Shown here one piece after another: positions 17,286-25,784 of a DNA stretch of 64,000 bases (position 1 is the first letter of the stretch; the number at the start of each line of letters is the position of its first letter). The notes under the pieces are model-generated. The model did not search any database. It had not been told where the DNA came from and saw nothing but the letters and a program-made list of their open reading frames with translations. Location: positions 1-64,000 of the forward strand of contig VXLV01000066.1 of NCBI GenBank assembly GCA_009841405.1, given 5' to 3'. Made by a program: the position numbers and the translations under genes. Origin of the DNA: Chloroflexota bacterium. GTDB lineage: Bacteria; Chloroflexota; Anaerolineae; Aggregatilineales; Phototrophicaceae.

Positions 17286-17341
17286 GCGGCAGTGAATAAA
17301 TTACGACTTGGACGTAGCCTCCAGGCTCATACCGAATTGAA

Positions 17342-17518
17342 CTATTCGCGAATTGACGGGCCCGTTTCTGTTGCGCCTTTGCGCTCGTCTCCAGACAAAA
17401 GAAACTTACGGAAATTTCCGCTCCACAAATCGTACAGCAGATACACACTTAGTCCTACAGAAGCGACAAACAGAAAAATCAGGTAAGCAAACAAAATGAC
17501 AAGGATTGGGGAATTCAT
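17342..17518 (-). CDS. Small single-span membrane protein (58 aa), not in the ORF track
   Basis: Reading the minus strand from the ATG at 17518 gives 58 residues. It begins MNSPILVILFAYLIFLFVAS, continues with VGLSVYLLYDLW and ends in a short charged tail (GDERKG) before TAG. This is one long hydrophobic helix with an N-out/K-R-in pattern, typical of real small membrane proteins. It is below the 60-residue cut-off of the track. A GAGG lies about 13 bases before the ATG, farther than ideal. It is the only candidate gene in the 467-base gap between 17285 and 17753. Confidence 0.45.
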   Translation of the reverse strand: MNSPILVILFAYLIFLFVASVGLSVYLLYDLWSGNFRKFLLSGDERKGATETGPSIRE

Positions 17519-17752
17519 GAGTCTGATGCCTCAGTACTGCCGCCATATTATAATCGGGAGCAATTCACGCGCTCGCTTGCCATAGATGATACACGCAGAA
17601 CACTAAGAATAGTAATGAAGCAAATGTATGGCTCTAATCTGTTGGACGGCTAACCGAATTGCGGCAATATCGAAACAATCCAGAACTCTCTGTGCCCTCT
17701 GTGTATCCTCATTTTCCTCGGTGGTAAAGCAAACATGGTACTAAATTGAAAA

Positions 17753-18832
17753 ATGCCACCCGACAGCCGCGACTACAAAAACTTGACCGACTATTTGCAG
17801 CATCTGTATCAGCGCGAGCCCTTCACGCGCGCCGGCATCGAGCATCCCGTGACCGTGTATTACCCGGCCGACTGGCAGATACACGACCTGGACAGCCTGC
17901 TGGACCCCACGCCGCCAACCGCCGAATCGCGCGACTTCGCCGTCTACGATTACAGCTACCTGCACGATTTGCAGAACGGCAAACCCGGGCTGCACAACGG
18001 CAGGACCTTCACCCTGAAGTCCCTCCGTGAAAAGCCGCTGAAACTGCGCGGCGCGCTCGGACGCTACTACGATATGCTGGCGACCTGCGCCGCTTTCGAG
18101 CGGGAGTTGCGCGCGGCGGCGGCCCAAGGCTGGATGCGGGCGCCAGCGCGCGCCGCCTACCATCGTCAGGTTCAGCCGCCCGAGGCCTTGCGGCGCGGCA
18201 TCAAGCGCAGCGCGGCCATCGGAATCGGCACGCTGACGGTCTTCAACGACGCCGGCCAATACAAGGCGCTGCTGGCGCGGCGCTCGGACGCCACCGCCTT
18301 CGACAGCGGCATGTATCACGTGCTGCCTGCGATGATGTTTGGGCCCACAACTGCCGATTTCGCCGACGCCCGCGAGTGGAGCGTCAAACATCAAGTGCTG
18401 CGCGAAGTGCTGGAGGAATTGTTTAACATGCCCGAGCAGCGCAGCCCGGCCCGCTGGGATTTCTACTACGATCATCCCGCGCTGCGCTATCTATCCAGTT
18501 TGCTGGATTCCGGCGCGGCGCAGCTCTGCGCCAGCGGCATTATCCTCAACTTGCTCACCTTGCGGCCGGAAATCAGCACGCTGCTGCTGATCCACGACCC
18601 GGACTGGTACCGCCGCGTCACAGCGCCCGACAGCGATATGCCGCTAGCAACCGCCGACGAAACGCTGCGCGACAGTCTGGTCGCCGCGCCAATTGCGGAC
18701 GACGCCGTATTTCTGTCCCATTTCCCAGCCGATTTGCACCTGATGATGCCGGCGCAGGCGACCGCGACCCTGTGGCTGGGCATTGACCTCGCCCGCCGGC
18801 TAATCAGCAATGCGCCCGCAATCGACAATTAG
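17753..18832 (+). CDS. Hypothetical protein with possible Nudix-like domain
   Basis: 359 residues, soluble, with no signal peptide. The second half has features that recall Nudix folds: TLTVFNDAGQYKALLARRS as opening strands, a Nudix-box-like VLREVLEELF (matching REUxEE) after HVLPAMMFGP, and later LRPEISTLLLIHDPDWYRR. The box lacks the upstream Gly and has an extra residue between the Glu and Arg positions, so it is at best degenerate. The first ~130 residues (ESRDFAVYDYSYLHDLQNGK) match nothing I recognise. No clear Shine-Dalgarno. Isolated gene. Confidence 0.6.
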   Translation: MPPDSRDYKNLTDYLQHLYQREPFTRAGIEHPVTVYYPADWQIHDLDSLLDPTPPTAESRDFAVYDYSYLHDLQNGKPGLHNGRTFTLKSLREKPLKLRGALGRYYDMLATCAAFERELRAAAAQGWMRAPARAAYHRQVQPPEALRRGIKRSAAIGIGTLTVFNDAGQYKALLARRSDATAFDSGMYHVLPAMMFGPTTADFADAREWSVKHQVLREVLEELFNMPEQRSPARWDFYYDHPALRYLSSLLDSGAAQLCASGIILNLLTLRPEISTLLLIHDPDWYRRVTAPDSDMPLATADETLRDSLVAAPIADDAVFLSHFPADLHLMMPAQATATLWLGIDLARRLISNAPAIDN

Positions 18833-18912
18833 CACGTGCGTTATTCGGCCCGAATGCGCTAGAATGCGCCCAACCGACGATATCGCCGCCCAAACGTGGC
18901 CAGGAGACGACT

Positions 18913-19374
18913 ATGCCCCAAAAGGGAGAGATGGCGCCCGACTTTGAATTGCTCAATCAGAAGGGCGAGGCTATCAAGCTCAGCGATTTTCGTGGCAAGA
19001 AGGTGCTGCTCTTCGCCTACCCCAAAGCCGGCACCTCGGGCTGCACCGTGCAAGCCTGCGGCTTCCGCGATAACTTCGCAGAACTAGAAACAGCCGATGC
19101 TGTTGTCCTGGGATTAAGCCCGGACGAACCGACGGCCCTGGCCACCTGGATCGACAAGGAAGCGCTGCAATACGACCTGCTCTCCGACCCGAATCACCAG
19201 GTGCTGGAAGCATGGGAGGCCTGGGGCGAAAAATCCATGTACGGCAAGAAGTACATGGGCGTTATCCGCTCGCACTGGATCATCGGCGAAGACGGCCGGG
19301 TCCTCGACGCGCAACTCAAAGTCAGCCCCAAGAAGAGCATCGAGAAGGCGCTGAAATTCCTGGCGCGGTCTTAG
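18913..19374 (+). CDS. bcp: Peroxiredoxin, Bcp/PrxQ type (copy 1)
   Basis: 153 residues. Thiol peroxidase that reduces H2O2 and organic peroxides using thioredoxin. AhpC/TSA fold: APDFELLNQKGE, LSDFRGKKVLLFAYPKAGTS, then GCTVQACGFRD with the peroxidatic Cys and the resolving Cys five residues later (atypical two-Cys PrxQ). Then LSPDEPTALATWI and SHWIIGEDGRVL. AGGAGA lies 5 bases before the ATG. A second paralogue is at 25003-25476 with the same motif layout. Confidence 0.93.
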   Translation: MPQKGEMAPDFELLNQKGEAIKLSDFRGKKVLLFAYPKAGTSGCTVQACGFRDNFAELETADAVVLGLSPDEPTALATWIDKEALQYDLLSDPNHQVLEAWEAWGEKSMYGKKYMGVIRSHWIIGEDGRVLDAQLKVSPKKSIEKALKFLARS

Positions 19375-19453
19375 GGTCGCCGCCGGCTGACGATCAGCCG
19401 ACTATTGCCCCGCGCCTGGTCGCTTGCGCGCGCCCAACTCCCACCGCTTCTGG

Positions 19454-19476
19454 TATGATGACGGTGTCTGACACCG
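19454..19476 (+). promoter_or_regulatory. -10 element with overlapping perfect palindrome
   Basis: An extended -10 (TGG-TATGAT, 19454-19459) is followed 3 bases later by the perfect 7-bp inverted repeat CGGTGTC-T-GACACCG (19462-19476), which covers the expected transcription start. Candidate operator for the SH3 lipoprotein gene. Confidence 0.45.
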
Positions 19477-19498
19477 AAACTGAGCTGGGCGATCGCCT

Positions 19499-20980
19499 AT
19501 GATTGCGCGAATGCCGCTGACGCTGCTCTGGTGCCTGCTGCTCTCAGCCTGCCATCGGGGCGAAGCGGCGCAGAATATCACGGCCGCGGAACTGCAGCCG
19601 ACCTACGAGATCGTATACGTGACGCTGACGCCCGTGCCGACCCGTGTGCCAACCCTCGTGCGCTTCCCGCCAACGGCCACGCCCGATACCGCCCCCGCGC
19701 CGGAAGGCACGCCGATTACCGCCGAGACTTGCGTCGCGGCGCTGACGGACCGCTATACCGCCGCCAGCGATCAATGCCTGGAAGGCCCGACCGGCTTCTT
19801 CTGCAATGGCGGGCTGCCGCCTATAGTTGAGCCGGCGTCCGACGCGTTCAGCGAAACCGCCCTGGCCGAGGCGGACGCGATCGACCGCCTGCACAGCCGC
19901 CCGCTGTCGGCGGCCAAGGGCGGCGGCCTGCTCTGGCTGCGGCTGGAGAAAGATATCCTGATGGATGCCCTGATCGTGGGCAATCTCAACATCAGCAACC
20001 GCGTCGATACCGAGACCGGCCTGGCGCGCTGGCGGTCAATCACCATCGAGAGTGGCCCAGCCGTTGCCGACTGCGACGCGATGCCGCCACTCGGCGCGTT
20101 GGTCGTGCAAGGCTTGTATGGTCGGGGCGCTCGGGTCTTCATCAATGGCGTCGCCACTGAAATCAACGGTACGCTGATCGTGCTGACGCAAGCCGATCAC
20201 ACCAAATTCATCGCCATCGAGGGCCAGGTGGTGTTGGTCGCTTTTGGGCAGACGGTGCGGCTAAATGTCGGCGAGCAACTGAATCTGCTTTATTCACCGG
20301 GCGACTGGACCAAACCGGCGCAGTTGCCGGGCCGGCCGGTCTTGCTCGAATACGAACTGATCAGGCGCCTGCCGATTCTGCTCTTCGACCGTCCCGTGCC
20401 CATCCCGCAGCCGGGTTACGCGCAGACGCAAGGCGGCGTCAATATGCGCGTCGCGCCCGACATCAATTCGCGCCTGCTCTTCCAGGTGCCCGCTGGCGAG
20501 ACGATGGGCATCCTGGGCATCAGCAGCGACCGCGAGTGGCTGCATATCCGCTTCGGCAATGGCGAAACCGGCTGGATGAGCGCGGAGCTGCTGGCCGGCC
20601 GGCAAGGGCCGATCCACAAAGTCTACGATCTCACGCCGGAACCGCCGCAGCGTTACGGCGCCTACGGTTATCGCGCCGTGGTCAACGTGCCGCGCGGCGG
20701 CAACTTGCGCGAAGCGCCCGATACCGCCTTCCGCGTCAAGCGCACCCTGCCTTCCGGCATGGAAGTCAGGCTGTTGGCGCGCAGCCCCTACAGCCCATGG
20801 GTGCAGGTGGACGCCGACGGCGATATCGGCTGGATGGCGCTGTTTACCTTGCAGACAGAAGCCGTCATCAGCTCCCTGCCGATTGACTACAATGTGCCGC
20901 TGCCTCCGCGCGCCACGCCGACGCCCTCGTTCAGCTACGGCGGCGGACACGCCTATCCCGACCCCGCGGGCGGATATTGA
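19499..20980 (+). CDS. Secreted lipoprotein with two SH3 domains
   Basis: 493 residues. Hydrophobic N-terminus ending in the lipobox LLLSAC, so Cys is lipidated and the protein is surface-anchored. A Thr/Pro linker (VTLTPVPTRVPTLVRFPPTA) leads to a ~200-residue region with a FecR-like beta segment (FIAIEGQVVLVAFGQTVRLNVGEQL). Two bacterial SH3 domains follow, about residues 305-365 (GGVNMRVAPDINSRLLFQVP) and 395-450 (GGNLREAPDTAFRVKRTLPS). In bacteria such modules bind wall peptides or glycans. The 3' end overlaps the convergent gene by 28 bases. Ligand unknown. Confidence 0.75.
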   Translation: MIARMPLTLLWCLLLSACHRGEAAQNITAAELQPTYEIVYVTLTPVPTRVPTLVRFPPTATPDTAPAPEGTPITAETCVAALTDRYTAASDQCLEGPTGFFCNGGLPPIVEPASDAFSETALAEADAIDRLHSRPLSAAKGGGLLWLRLEKDILMDALIVGNLNISNRVDTETGLARWRSITIESGPAVADCDAMPPLGALVVQGLYGRGARVFINGVATEINGTLIVLTQADHTKFIAIEGQVVLVAFGQTVRLNVGEQLNLLYSPGDWTKPAQLPGRPVLLEYELIRRLPILLFDRPVPIPQPGYAQTQGGVNMRVAPDINSRLLFQVPAGETMGILGISSDREWLHIRFGNGETGWMSAELLAGRQGPIHKVYDLTPEPPQRYGAYGYRAVVNVPRGGNLREAPDTAFRVKRTLPSGMEVRLLARSPYSPWVQVDADGDIGWMALFTLQTEAVISSLPIDYNVPLPPRATPTPSFSYGGGHAYPDPAGGY

Positions 20981-22752
20981 GGCGCAACGACCCGTATCGT
21001 TGAGATGACGGCACTGCCGCCCAGCGCCGCGTCAGCTACGTCGCGCGCATTCAAGAGGTTGCCTGATGCGCAGTCATCCAGCGGCTTCCCGTCGCAGTGG
21101 TAAAGCGTGAGGCTCAACTCGTAGTCGCCGGCGGGCAGGTCGACGGGCATACGCAAATCATAGCGATCGACAATGTAGCCGCCGTGTCCCCGGGCCTCGC
21201 TCGCAGGCAGACCCGCCGGATGCTGCTTTCCGGCGAGCAAGCGCGGCGGCCCGCTGGCGTAAAGGCTCAAGAAACTGGCATAGTCGCGGGCCGGACGCTC
21301 ACGCGCGTACCAGTATGCCTTGAATACGAGCCGATCGCCCGGACTGAAAACATCCGCGTTCAGGTCGTAGCCCAGCAGCTGCACGTCGTCGCCTATTGCA
21401 TACAGGCGTTGCACTTGGGCCGGCAGCGCCTGGCCCGGCGGCGAATCAATCCAGGCGACGCCTTCGCGATAGCTGATGAGCAGACTCAAGAGCGCGATTG
21501 CGCCACCCAGCAGAACGCCGACAGCGCTCGTCCGCGACAATGCCGGCGTCGTCCAATAGGGACGCGGCGTGAGCGGCCAACTGCGGGTACGCCAGGCGAT
21601 GCCTATCGCAATCAGACAGGCCGCCGCAGCGGCAAGCGCGCCACTTCCACCCGTCGCGAAAGCCGCCGATTCGTTCAGCGCCGCCGCAGTGTCCAGCGCT
21701 GCCCGCCCTTGCGGCAGATAGAGCAGCGGAATGACCGTCACAATTGGCGCCGCGACGAAAATCGCGACCGTGGTGCTCCGATAACGGGCGCTTACGCGGC
21801 TCAGCCACAAGCCATTCGTGCTCGCTGCTATCGCCAGGCAAGCGGCGGTAAGCGCCAGCAGTTGCGAGGGCGCGCCAAGCCCCTGCAGTAGCGGCGAGCC
21901 GCTCCACAATCCAGCCGCGCCCGGCTGCATCAACGAGATCAGCAAAAGAGCCAGCCCGGTAAAATATGCCGTGCCGAGAAGGGCCTGTGGGTGGCGGGTC
22001 CGGTAGCCGCTGATATAAAGCAGCAGCGCCCCCAGTGCGCCAAGGCCCGCCAGCGCCCATTGCGCCGGGCCCAGCAGCGGCAGTTGGCGCAAGCCATTAA
22101 GGGCGCCAGCATCGTCGACCGGCGGCGCCGAGAGCAAATCTTCCAGATACAGAAAATTGCCGCTGAATGCCCGCAGACTCGCCGGCGCGTCCTGCGACCA
22201 CAACGCCACGCCAGCGAACACGCCCAGCGCCACAGCCAGCGCGGCCAATATGCCGGAGTGGGCGCGCAACTGGCTGGCTTCGCGGTTGAAGCGCTGAATC
22301 AGCGTCTCAAAGAGCAGCCAGGCCAGTGTGATGCCGGTCAAGGTCAACGCGGTCGTCTGGCGCGTGTGGAGCAAGACGGCCTGCAGCAACACAGCCAGCA
22401 GGAAGTTGACCGGCAGCGGCCGGTCGCGCAAGGCGTCCACGCGCCAAAGCAGCAGCGGAAACAGCGCCATTGCCAGAAGCTCGGAATAATCGCCGCGCGC
22501 GAAAGCCAGGTTGCGCATCAGCACCGGGCTGTACACATAGACGAGACCAGCGATTAGCGCGCCCAGCCGGCCGCTGCGCCGCTTGCAAAAGGCGTACATC
22601 CCCCCGCTGCAAAGCGCAAAGCAGAACAGCAGCAGGATTGCTTCGTCCACTGGCAGCCGAGGCGCTTGCGCCAGCGGCAGGACCAGAAATAGCGACGAGA
22701 GCAGGCAAAGGAGCAGCCCCGAGTCTACCGGGAGCGTGTAGTGTCGATTCAT
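20953..22752 (-). CDS. Large polytopic membrane protein (6-pyruvoyl-tetrahydropterin synthase-related/YfhO-like)
   Basis: 599 residues. About a dozen hydrophobic segments fill the first ~430 residues. A C-terminal extracytoplasmic beta-rich domain of ~150 residues follows (VQLLGYDLNADVFSPGDRL, then DLPAGDYELSLTLYHCDGK). The N-terminus (AGLVYVYSPVLMRNLAFARG) resembles the GT-C-like membrane proteins found in Chloroflexi and annotated as 6-PTPS-related. That suggests glycosyl transfer from a lipid donor, but catalytic Asp residues are not firmly placed. The stop lies within the end of the convergent lipoprotein gene. Confidence 0.65.
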   Translation of the reverse strand: MNRHYTLPVDSGLLLCLLSSLFLVLPLAQAPRLPVDEAILLLFCFALCSGGMYAFCKRRSGRLGALIAGLVYVYSPVLMRNLAFARGDYSELLAMALFPLLLWRVDALRDRPLPVNFLLAVLLQAVLLHTRQTTALTLTGITLAWLLFETLIQRFNREASQLRAHSGILAALAVALGVFAGVALWSQDAPASLRAFSGNFLYLEDLLSAPPVDDAGALNGLRQLPLLGPAQWALAGLGALGALLLYISGYRTRHPQALLGTAYFTGLALLLISLMQPGAAGLWSGSPLLQGLGAPSQLLALTAACLAIAASTNGLWLSRVSARYRSTTVAIFVAAPIVTVIPLLYLPQGRAALDTAAALNESAAFATGGSGALAAAAACLIAIGIAWRTRSWPLTPRPYWTTPALSRTSAVGVLLGGAIALLSLLISYREGVAWIDSPPGQALPAQVQRLYAIGDDVQLLGYDLNADVFSPGDRLVFKAYWYARERPARDYASFLSLYASGPPRLLAGKQHPAGLPASEARGHGGYIVDRYDLRMPVDLPAGDYELSLTLYHCDGKPLDDCASGNLLNARDVADAALGGSAVISTIRVVAPQYPPAGSG

Positions 22753-22906
22753 TGCGAGCCGGCGAAAGTGTGTCCTTAATCCAGCGAGTCAGTATACCCC
22801 GCGCCGCAGCGCCCTTCAATTTGCTCTCGCCGCGCCGCAAATCGTGCCAAGTCGTCGCTTTCGGGGTATCTTTGTAGCAGTCAGACGAGCGACGAAGGGG
22901 CGACCG

Positions 22907-24937
22907 ATGGCGGATGAACGCGCGCAAGACCAAGCGACATACAAGCGGCGGATCAACGCCTGGGCCATGTACGACTGGGCTAATTCCGCTTTCGCCACCA
23001 CCATTCTCGCCAGCCTGCTGCCCATCTACTACAGCACTGTCGCCGGCAGCGCGCTGCCCAGCGAAGCCACCGCCACCGCCTACTGGTCGCTGACCATCAG
23101 CTTCTCGCTCTTCGTGCTGGCCATCTTGTCCCCCATTCTGGGAACTATTTCCGATGTCATGCGCAACAAGAAGCGCTTTCTGTCGATCTTCATCGGCGCG
23201 GGGGTCATCGGCACTGGGCTGCTGGTGCTGGTGGGCACGGGAGACTGGCTGCTGGCGTCGCTGTTTTTTGTGCTGGGTCGAATCGGCTTCGGCGGCTCCA
23301 TCGTCTTTTACGACGCCCTGCTGCCCCATGTAGCGCGCGAAGAAGACCGTGACTGGGTGTCGTCGCGAGGTTATGCGCTCGGTTATCTCGGCGGCGGCAT
23401 CTTGCTGGCGATCAACGTGGCGATGTTCTTCTTCATCCCGGACAGCCTGTTCGAGAACGCCGGCATTCGCTTGTCCTTCCTGAGCGTAGCCATTTGGTGG
23501 CTGGTGTTTTCGCTGCCGATTCTGCGCCGCGTGCCAGAGCCGCCCTCGCTCTCCGTTACCTTGCAGCGCGGCGAAAATGTGCTCGGCGTCAGTTTGCGAC
23601 GGCTGCGGAGCACACTGCGCAACATCCGCCAATATCGCGAGCTCTTCAAGTACCTGGTCGCCTTCCTGGTTTACAACGACGCCATCGGCACCATCATCGC
23701 GGTGGCGGCGATTTACGGCGCCGAGCTTGGTTTCGGGCTGGAAGAATTGGTCCTGGCGATTTTGATGGTGCAATTCGCCGGCATCCCCTTCAGCATCATC
23801 TTCGGCCGCTTGCCGGCCCATAATGACAGCCGCGCGCCCTTCTACCTGGCCTTCATTCTCATCAACGCCGTCGGCCTGCCCATACTCGGCATCGGGCTGG
23901 TGAACGCCCTGCCCGCCACCGTCACCGGCGCAGCGCCCGCGCCCTTCGTCGCGCAAGGCGAGCACGTCGGCGAAGGCGTATACGCGCTCGACAGCGACGC
24001 TTTCTCGGCACGCGGCGATTGGCAGACCGAGATCGTCCCGGGCGACGCCCTGATTGGCGAAGGCATCATGGGCAGCTTGACCGCCCTGCTGACCGGCGTC
24101 CCAGACGACCTGCGCTACGCCGTAAGCAGCGACCGGAACGCTGCGCAGACCTTCAACTTCAACGGGGGGACGCTGGAGCTCACGTACCGCCTGTCGCCCG
24201 ACGGCGGCTTGATCGGCTTCAAACTGGACGGCGAAGCGCTTGGCGCCGACGACGAGGGCGCGCCGCTGCTCATAGACACGTTCGGCGAGACGCTGCGCTA
24301 TGGCGAGACGACGACAATCGAGATCGCGACAGCCGGTCCGCAAAGCCTGGAAGTTTTGAACGCGAGCGCACAAGCGGACGCCGTCATCGCGATTTCGCAG
24401 GTTGAAGTGCTGTCGCCGGCCCGCCAGAGCAGCCTGCCGACCATTGCGCTGATCATCCTCGCCTTTGAATTGGTGGCTCTGGCGCTGGCGCGATTGCTGC
24501 GAGCGCGCTTCGTCGGCCTGTCCAACTGGCTCGACACGCGGCGCAGCATCTTGCTCTCGCTAGTGGTTTATAGCATCGTGGCCTGCTGGGGCTTCCTGCT
24601 GGACGCCACGCTGGAATTCTGGATGCTGGCGCTGATGGTGGCGATGGTGCAAGGCGGCAGCCAGGCGCTCAGCCGCAGCCTCTACGCGAGCTTGTGCCCG
24701 ACCGCCAAAAGCGGCGAATTCTTTGGCTTCTACGCCATCATGGAGAAATTCGCCTCGATCATCGGCCCGCTAATCTTCGCCTTCGCCGGTATCGCCCTGG
24801 GCAGCAGCCGACCCGCTATCCTGAGCCTGATTCTGCTTTTCGTGCTGGGCGGCTACCTGCTCAGCCGCGTCGATATCGCCGCCGGGCAGCGCGTCGCCCG
24901 CGAAGAAGACGCCGCGCATGGAGTCGCCGGCGGCTGA
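22907..24937 (+). CDS. MFS transporter, UMF1 (Atg22-like) family, with inserted soluble domain
   Basis: 676 residues from the ATG at 22907 (GAAGGGG RBS); the track start at 22844 lacks support. The N-terminus INAWAMYDWANSAFATTILA is the UMF1/Atg22 signature, followed by about seven helices and LGTISDVMRNKKRFL, the MFS loop 2-3 motif. Unusually, a polar ~170-residue beta-rich segment sits between two helices (GEHVGEGVYALDSDAFSARG through LLIDTFGETLRYGETTTIEI). The remaining helices then resume, ending with RPAILSLILLFVLGGYLLS. Ordinary family members are ~430-520 residues. Substrate unknown. Confidence 0.85.
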   Translation: MADERAQDQATYKRRINAWAMYDWANSAFATTILASLLPIYYSTVAGSALPSEATATAYWSLTISFSLFVLAILSPILGTISDVMRNKKRFLSIFIGAGVIGTGLLVLVGTGDWLLASLFFVLGRIGFGGSIVFYDALLPHVAREEDRDWVSSRGYALGYLGGGILLAINVAMFFFIPDSLFENAGIRLSFLSVAIWWLVFSLPILRRVPEPPSLSVTLQRGENVLGVSLRRLRSTLRNIRQYRELFKYLVAFLVYNDAIGTIIAVAAIYGAELGFGLEELVLAILMVQFAGIPFSIIFGRLPAHNDSRAPFYLAFILINAVGLPILGIGLVNALPATVTGAAPAPFVAQGEHVGEGVYALDSDAFSARGDWQTEIVPGDALIGEGIMGSLTALLTGVPDDLRYAVSSDRNAAQTFNFNGGTLELTYRLSPDGGLIGFKLDGEALGADDEGAPLLIDTFGETLRYGETTTIEIATAGPQSLEVLNASAQADAVIAISQVEVLSPARQSSLPTIALIILAFELVALALARLLRARFVGLSNWLDTRRSILLSLVVYSIVACWGFLLDATLEFWMLALMVAMVQGGSQALSRSLYASLCPTAKSGEFFGFYAIMEKFASIIGPLIFAFAGIALGSSRPAILSLILLFVLGGYLLSRVDIAAGQRVAREEDAAHGVAGG

Positions 24938-25002
24938 CCGACTTAGGGCTGTTGGCTGTTACAATGGAAGCAGAAAGACTTTGCGAGTAGAGAGCGAAGA
25001 CG

Positions 25003-25476
25003 ATGCCCACGGTTGGACAGCCAGCGCCCGACTTTGAACTGCTGAACCAAGCCGGAGAGACGGTACGCCTCAGCGACTATCGCGGCCGGCGCGTGGTAAT
25101 CTTCGCCTTCCCCAAAGCCAATACCATGGGCTGCAACAATCAAGCCTGCTCCTTCCGCGATGTCTTCCCGCAGATCGAAGCGCGGAACGCCGTCGTGCTC
25201 GGCGTCAGCTCGGACAGCGTCGAGACCCTGGCCGCCTGGAAGCGGCGCCAAGCGCTGCAATACGACTTGCTCTCCGACCCCGACCACGCGATGCTGGACG
25301 CCTGGGATGCCTGGGGCTTCAAGCTCTTCTCTATCATCAAGCTGCCGATTTCCGCCACACGCTCTTACTGGGTCATTGACGAAAACGGCATCCTGGTCGA
25401 TCAACAAATCGGCGTGCGCCCACAAGAAAGCGTCGACAAAGCGCTTGCGGCTGTCGCGCGGCTCGCGCCTGGCTAA
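25003..25476 (+). CDS. Peroxiredoxin, Bcp/PrxQ type (copy 2)
   Basis: 157 residues. Same architecture as the gene at 18913: APDFELLNQAGETVRLSDY, IFAFPKANTM, GCNNQACSFRD (peroxidatic and resolving Cys five apart), then LGVSSDSVETLAAWKRRQ and RSYWVIDENGILV. The canonical Thr after the peroxidatic Cys, which shapes the active site, is Asn here; copy 1 keeps Thr. TACAAT at 24960-24965 is a plausible -10. Confidence 0.9.
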   Translation: MPTVGQPAPDFELLNQAGETVRLSDYRGRRVVIFAFPKANTMGCNNQACSFRDVFPQIEARNAVVLGVSSDSVETLAAWKRRQALQYDLLSDPDHAMLDAWDAWGFKLFSIIKLPISATRSYWVIDENGILVDQQIGVRPQESVDKALAAVARLAPG

Positions 25477-25517
25477 AGCTTGTCCGTTTCTACTGGGTCA
25501 ACTTGCTTTTGTCTACG

Positions 25518-25578
25518 CCGTTCCCGGCCCGTTCCCGCCATCTCTATAGCGGGCATCCCATATCATCAGTGAAGGGTG
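25518..25578 (-). repeat. C/G-rich dispersed repeat, family 2
   Basis: Read on the minus strand it matches the copy at 42938-43008: a CCTGATGAT..-like segment, GGCATCCC..., TATAGAGATGGCGGGA, then GGGCCGGGAA. The end is truncated. It lies in the 308-base gap before hom, in inverted orientation to the copy at 25655. Confidence 0.55.
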
Positions 25579-25654
25579 ACTCGACGATGAGACAGGTTGT
25601 CATTGCGCCTGAGTTTACATGGTCGGACACATAGTTTCATGTTCGCTAAGCGCG

Positions 25655-25721
25655 CTCCCCCTCCCTGGCTTGCCGGATGCTCGCCATAGAGATGGCGAGA
25701 CGGGGCCGGGGGGTGGGGTAG
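25655..25721 (+). repeat. C/G-rich dispersed repeat, family 2
   Basis: CTCCCCCTCCCTGG..., a core CGCCATAGAGATGGCG (a perfect small palindrome) and the end GGGGCCGGGGGGTGGGGTAG. This is the fullest copy, together with 42938-43008. Confidence 0.6.
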
Positions 25722-25784
25722 ACTTTGCGACCAACACGAGTATCATAACACCCTACGCGGGCACGAAAGCAAACGGAACGAACA

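Noticed and set aside
22307-24373. 688-residue minus-strand ORF
   Set aside because: Antisense to the UMF1 transporter gene; low-complexity Gln/Asp/Gly translation typical of a GC-rich mirror frame.
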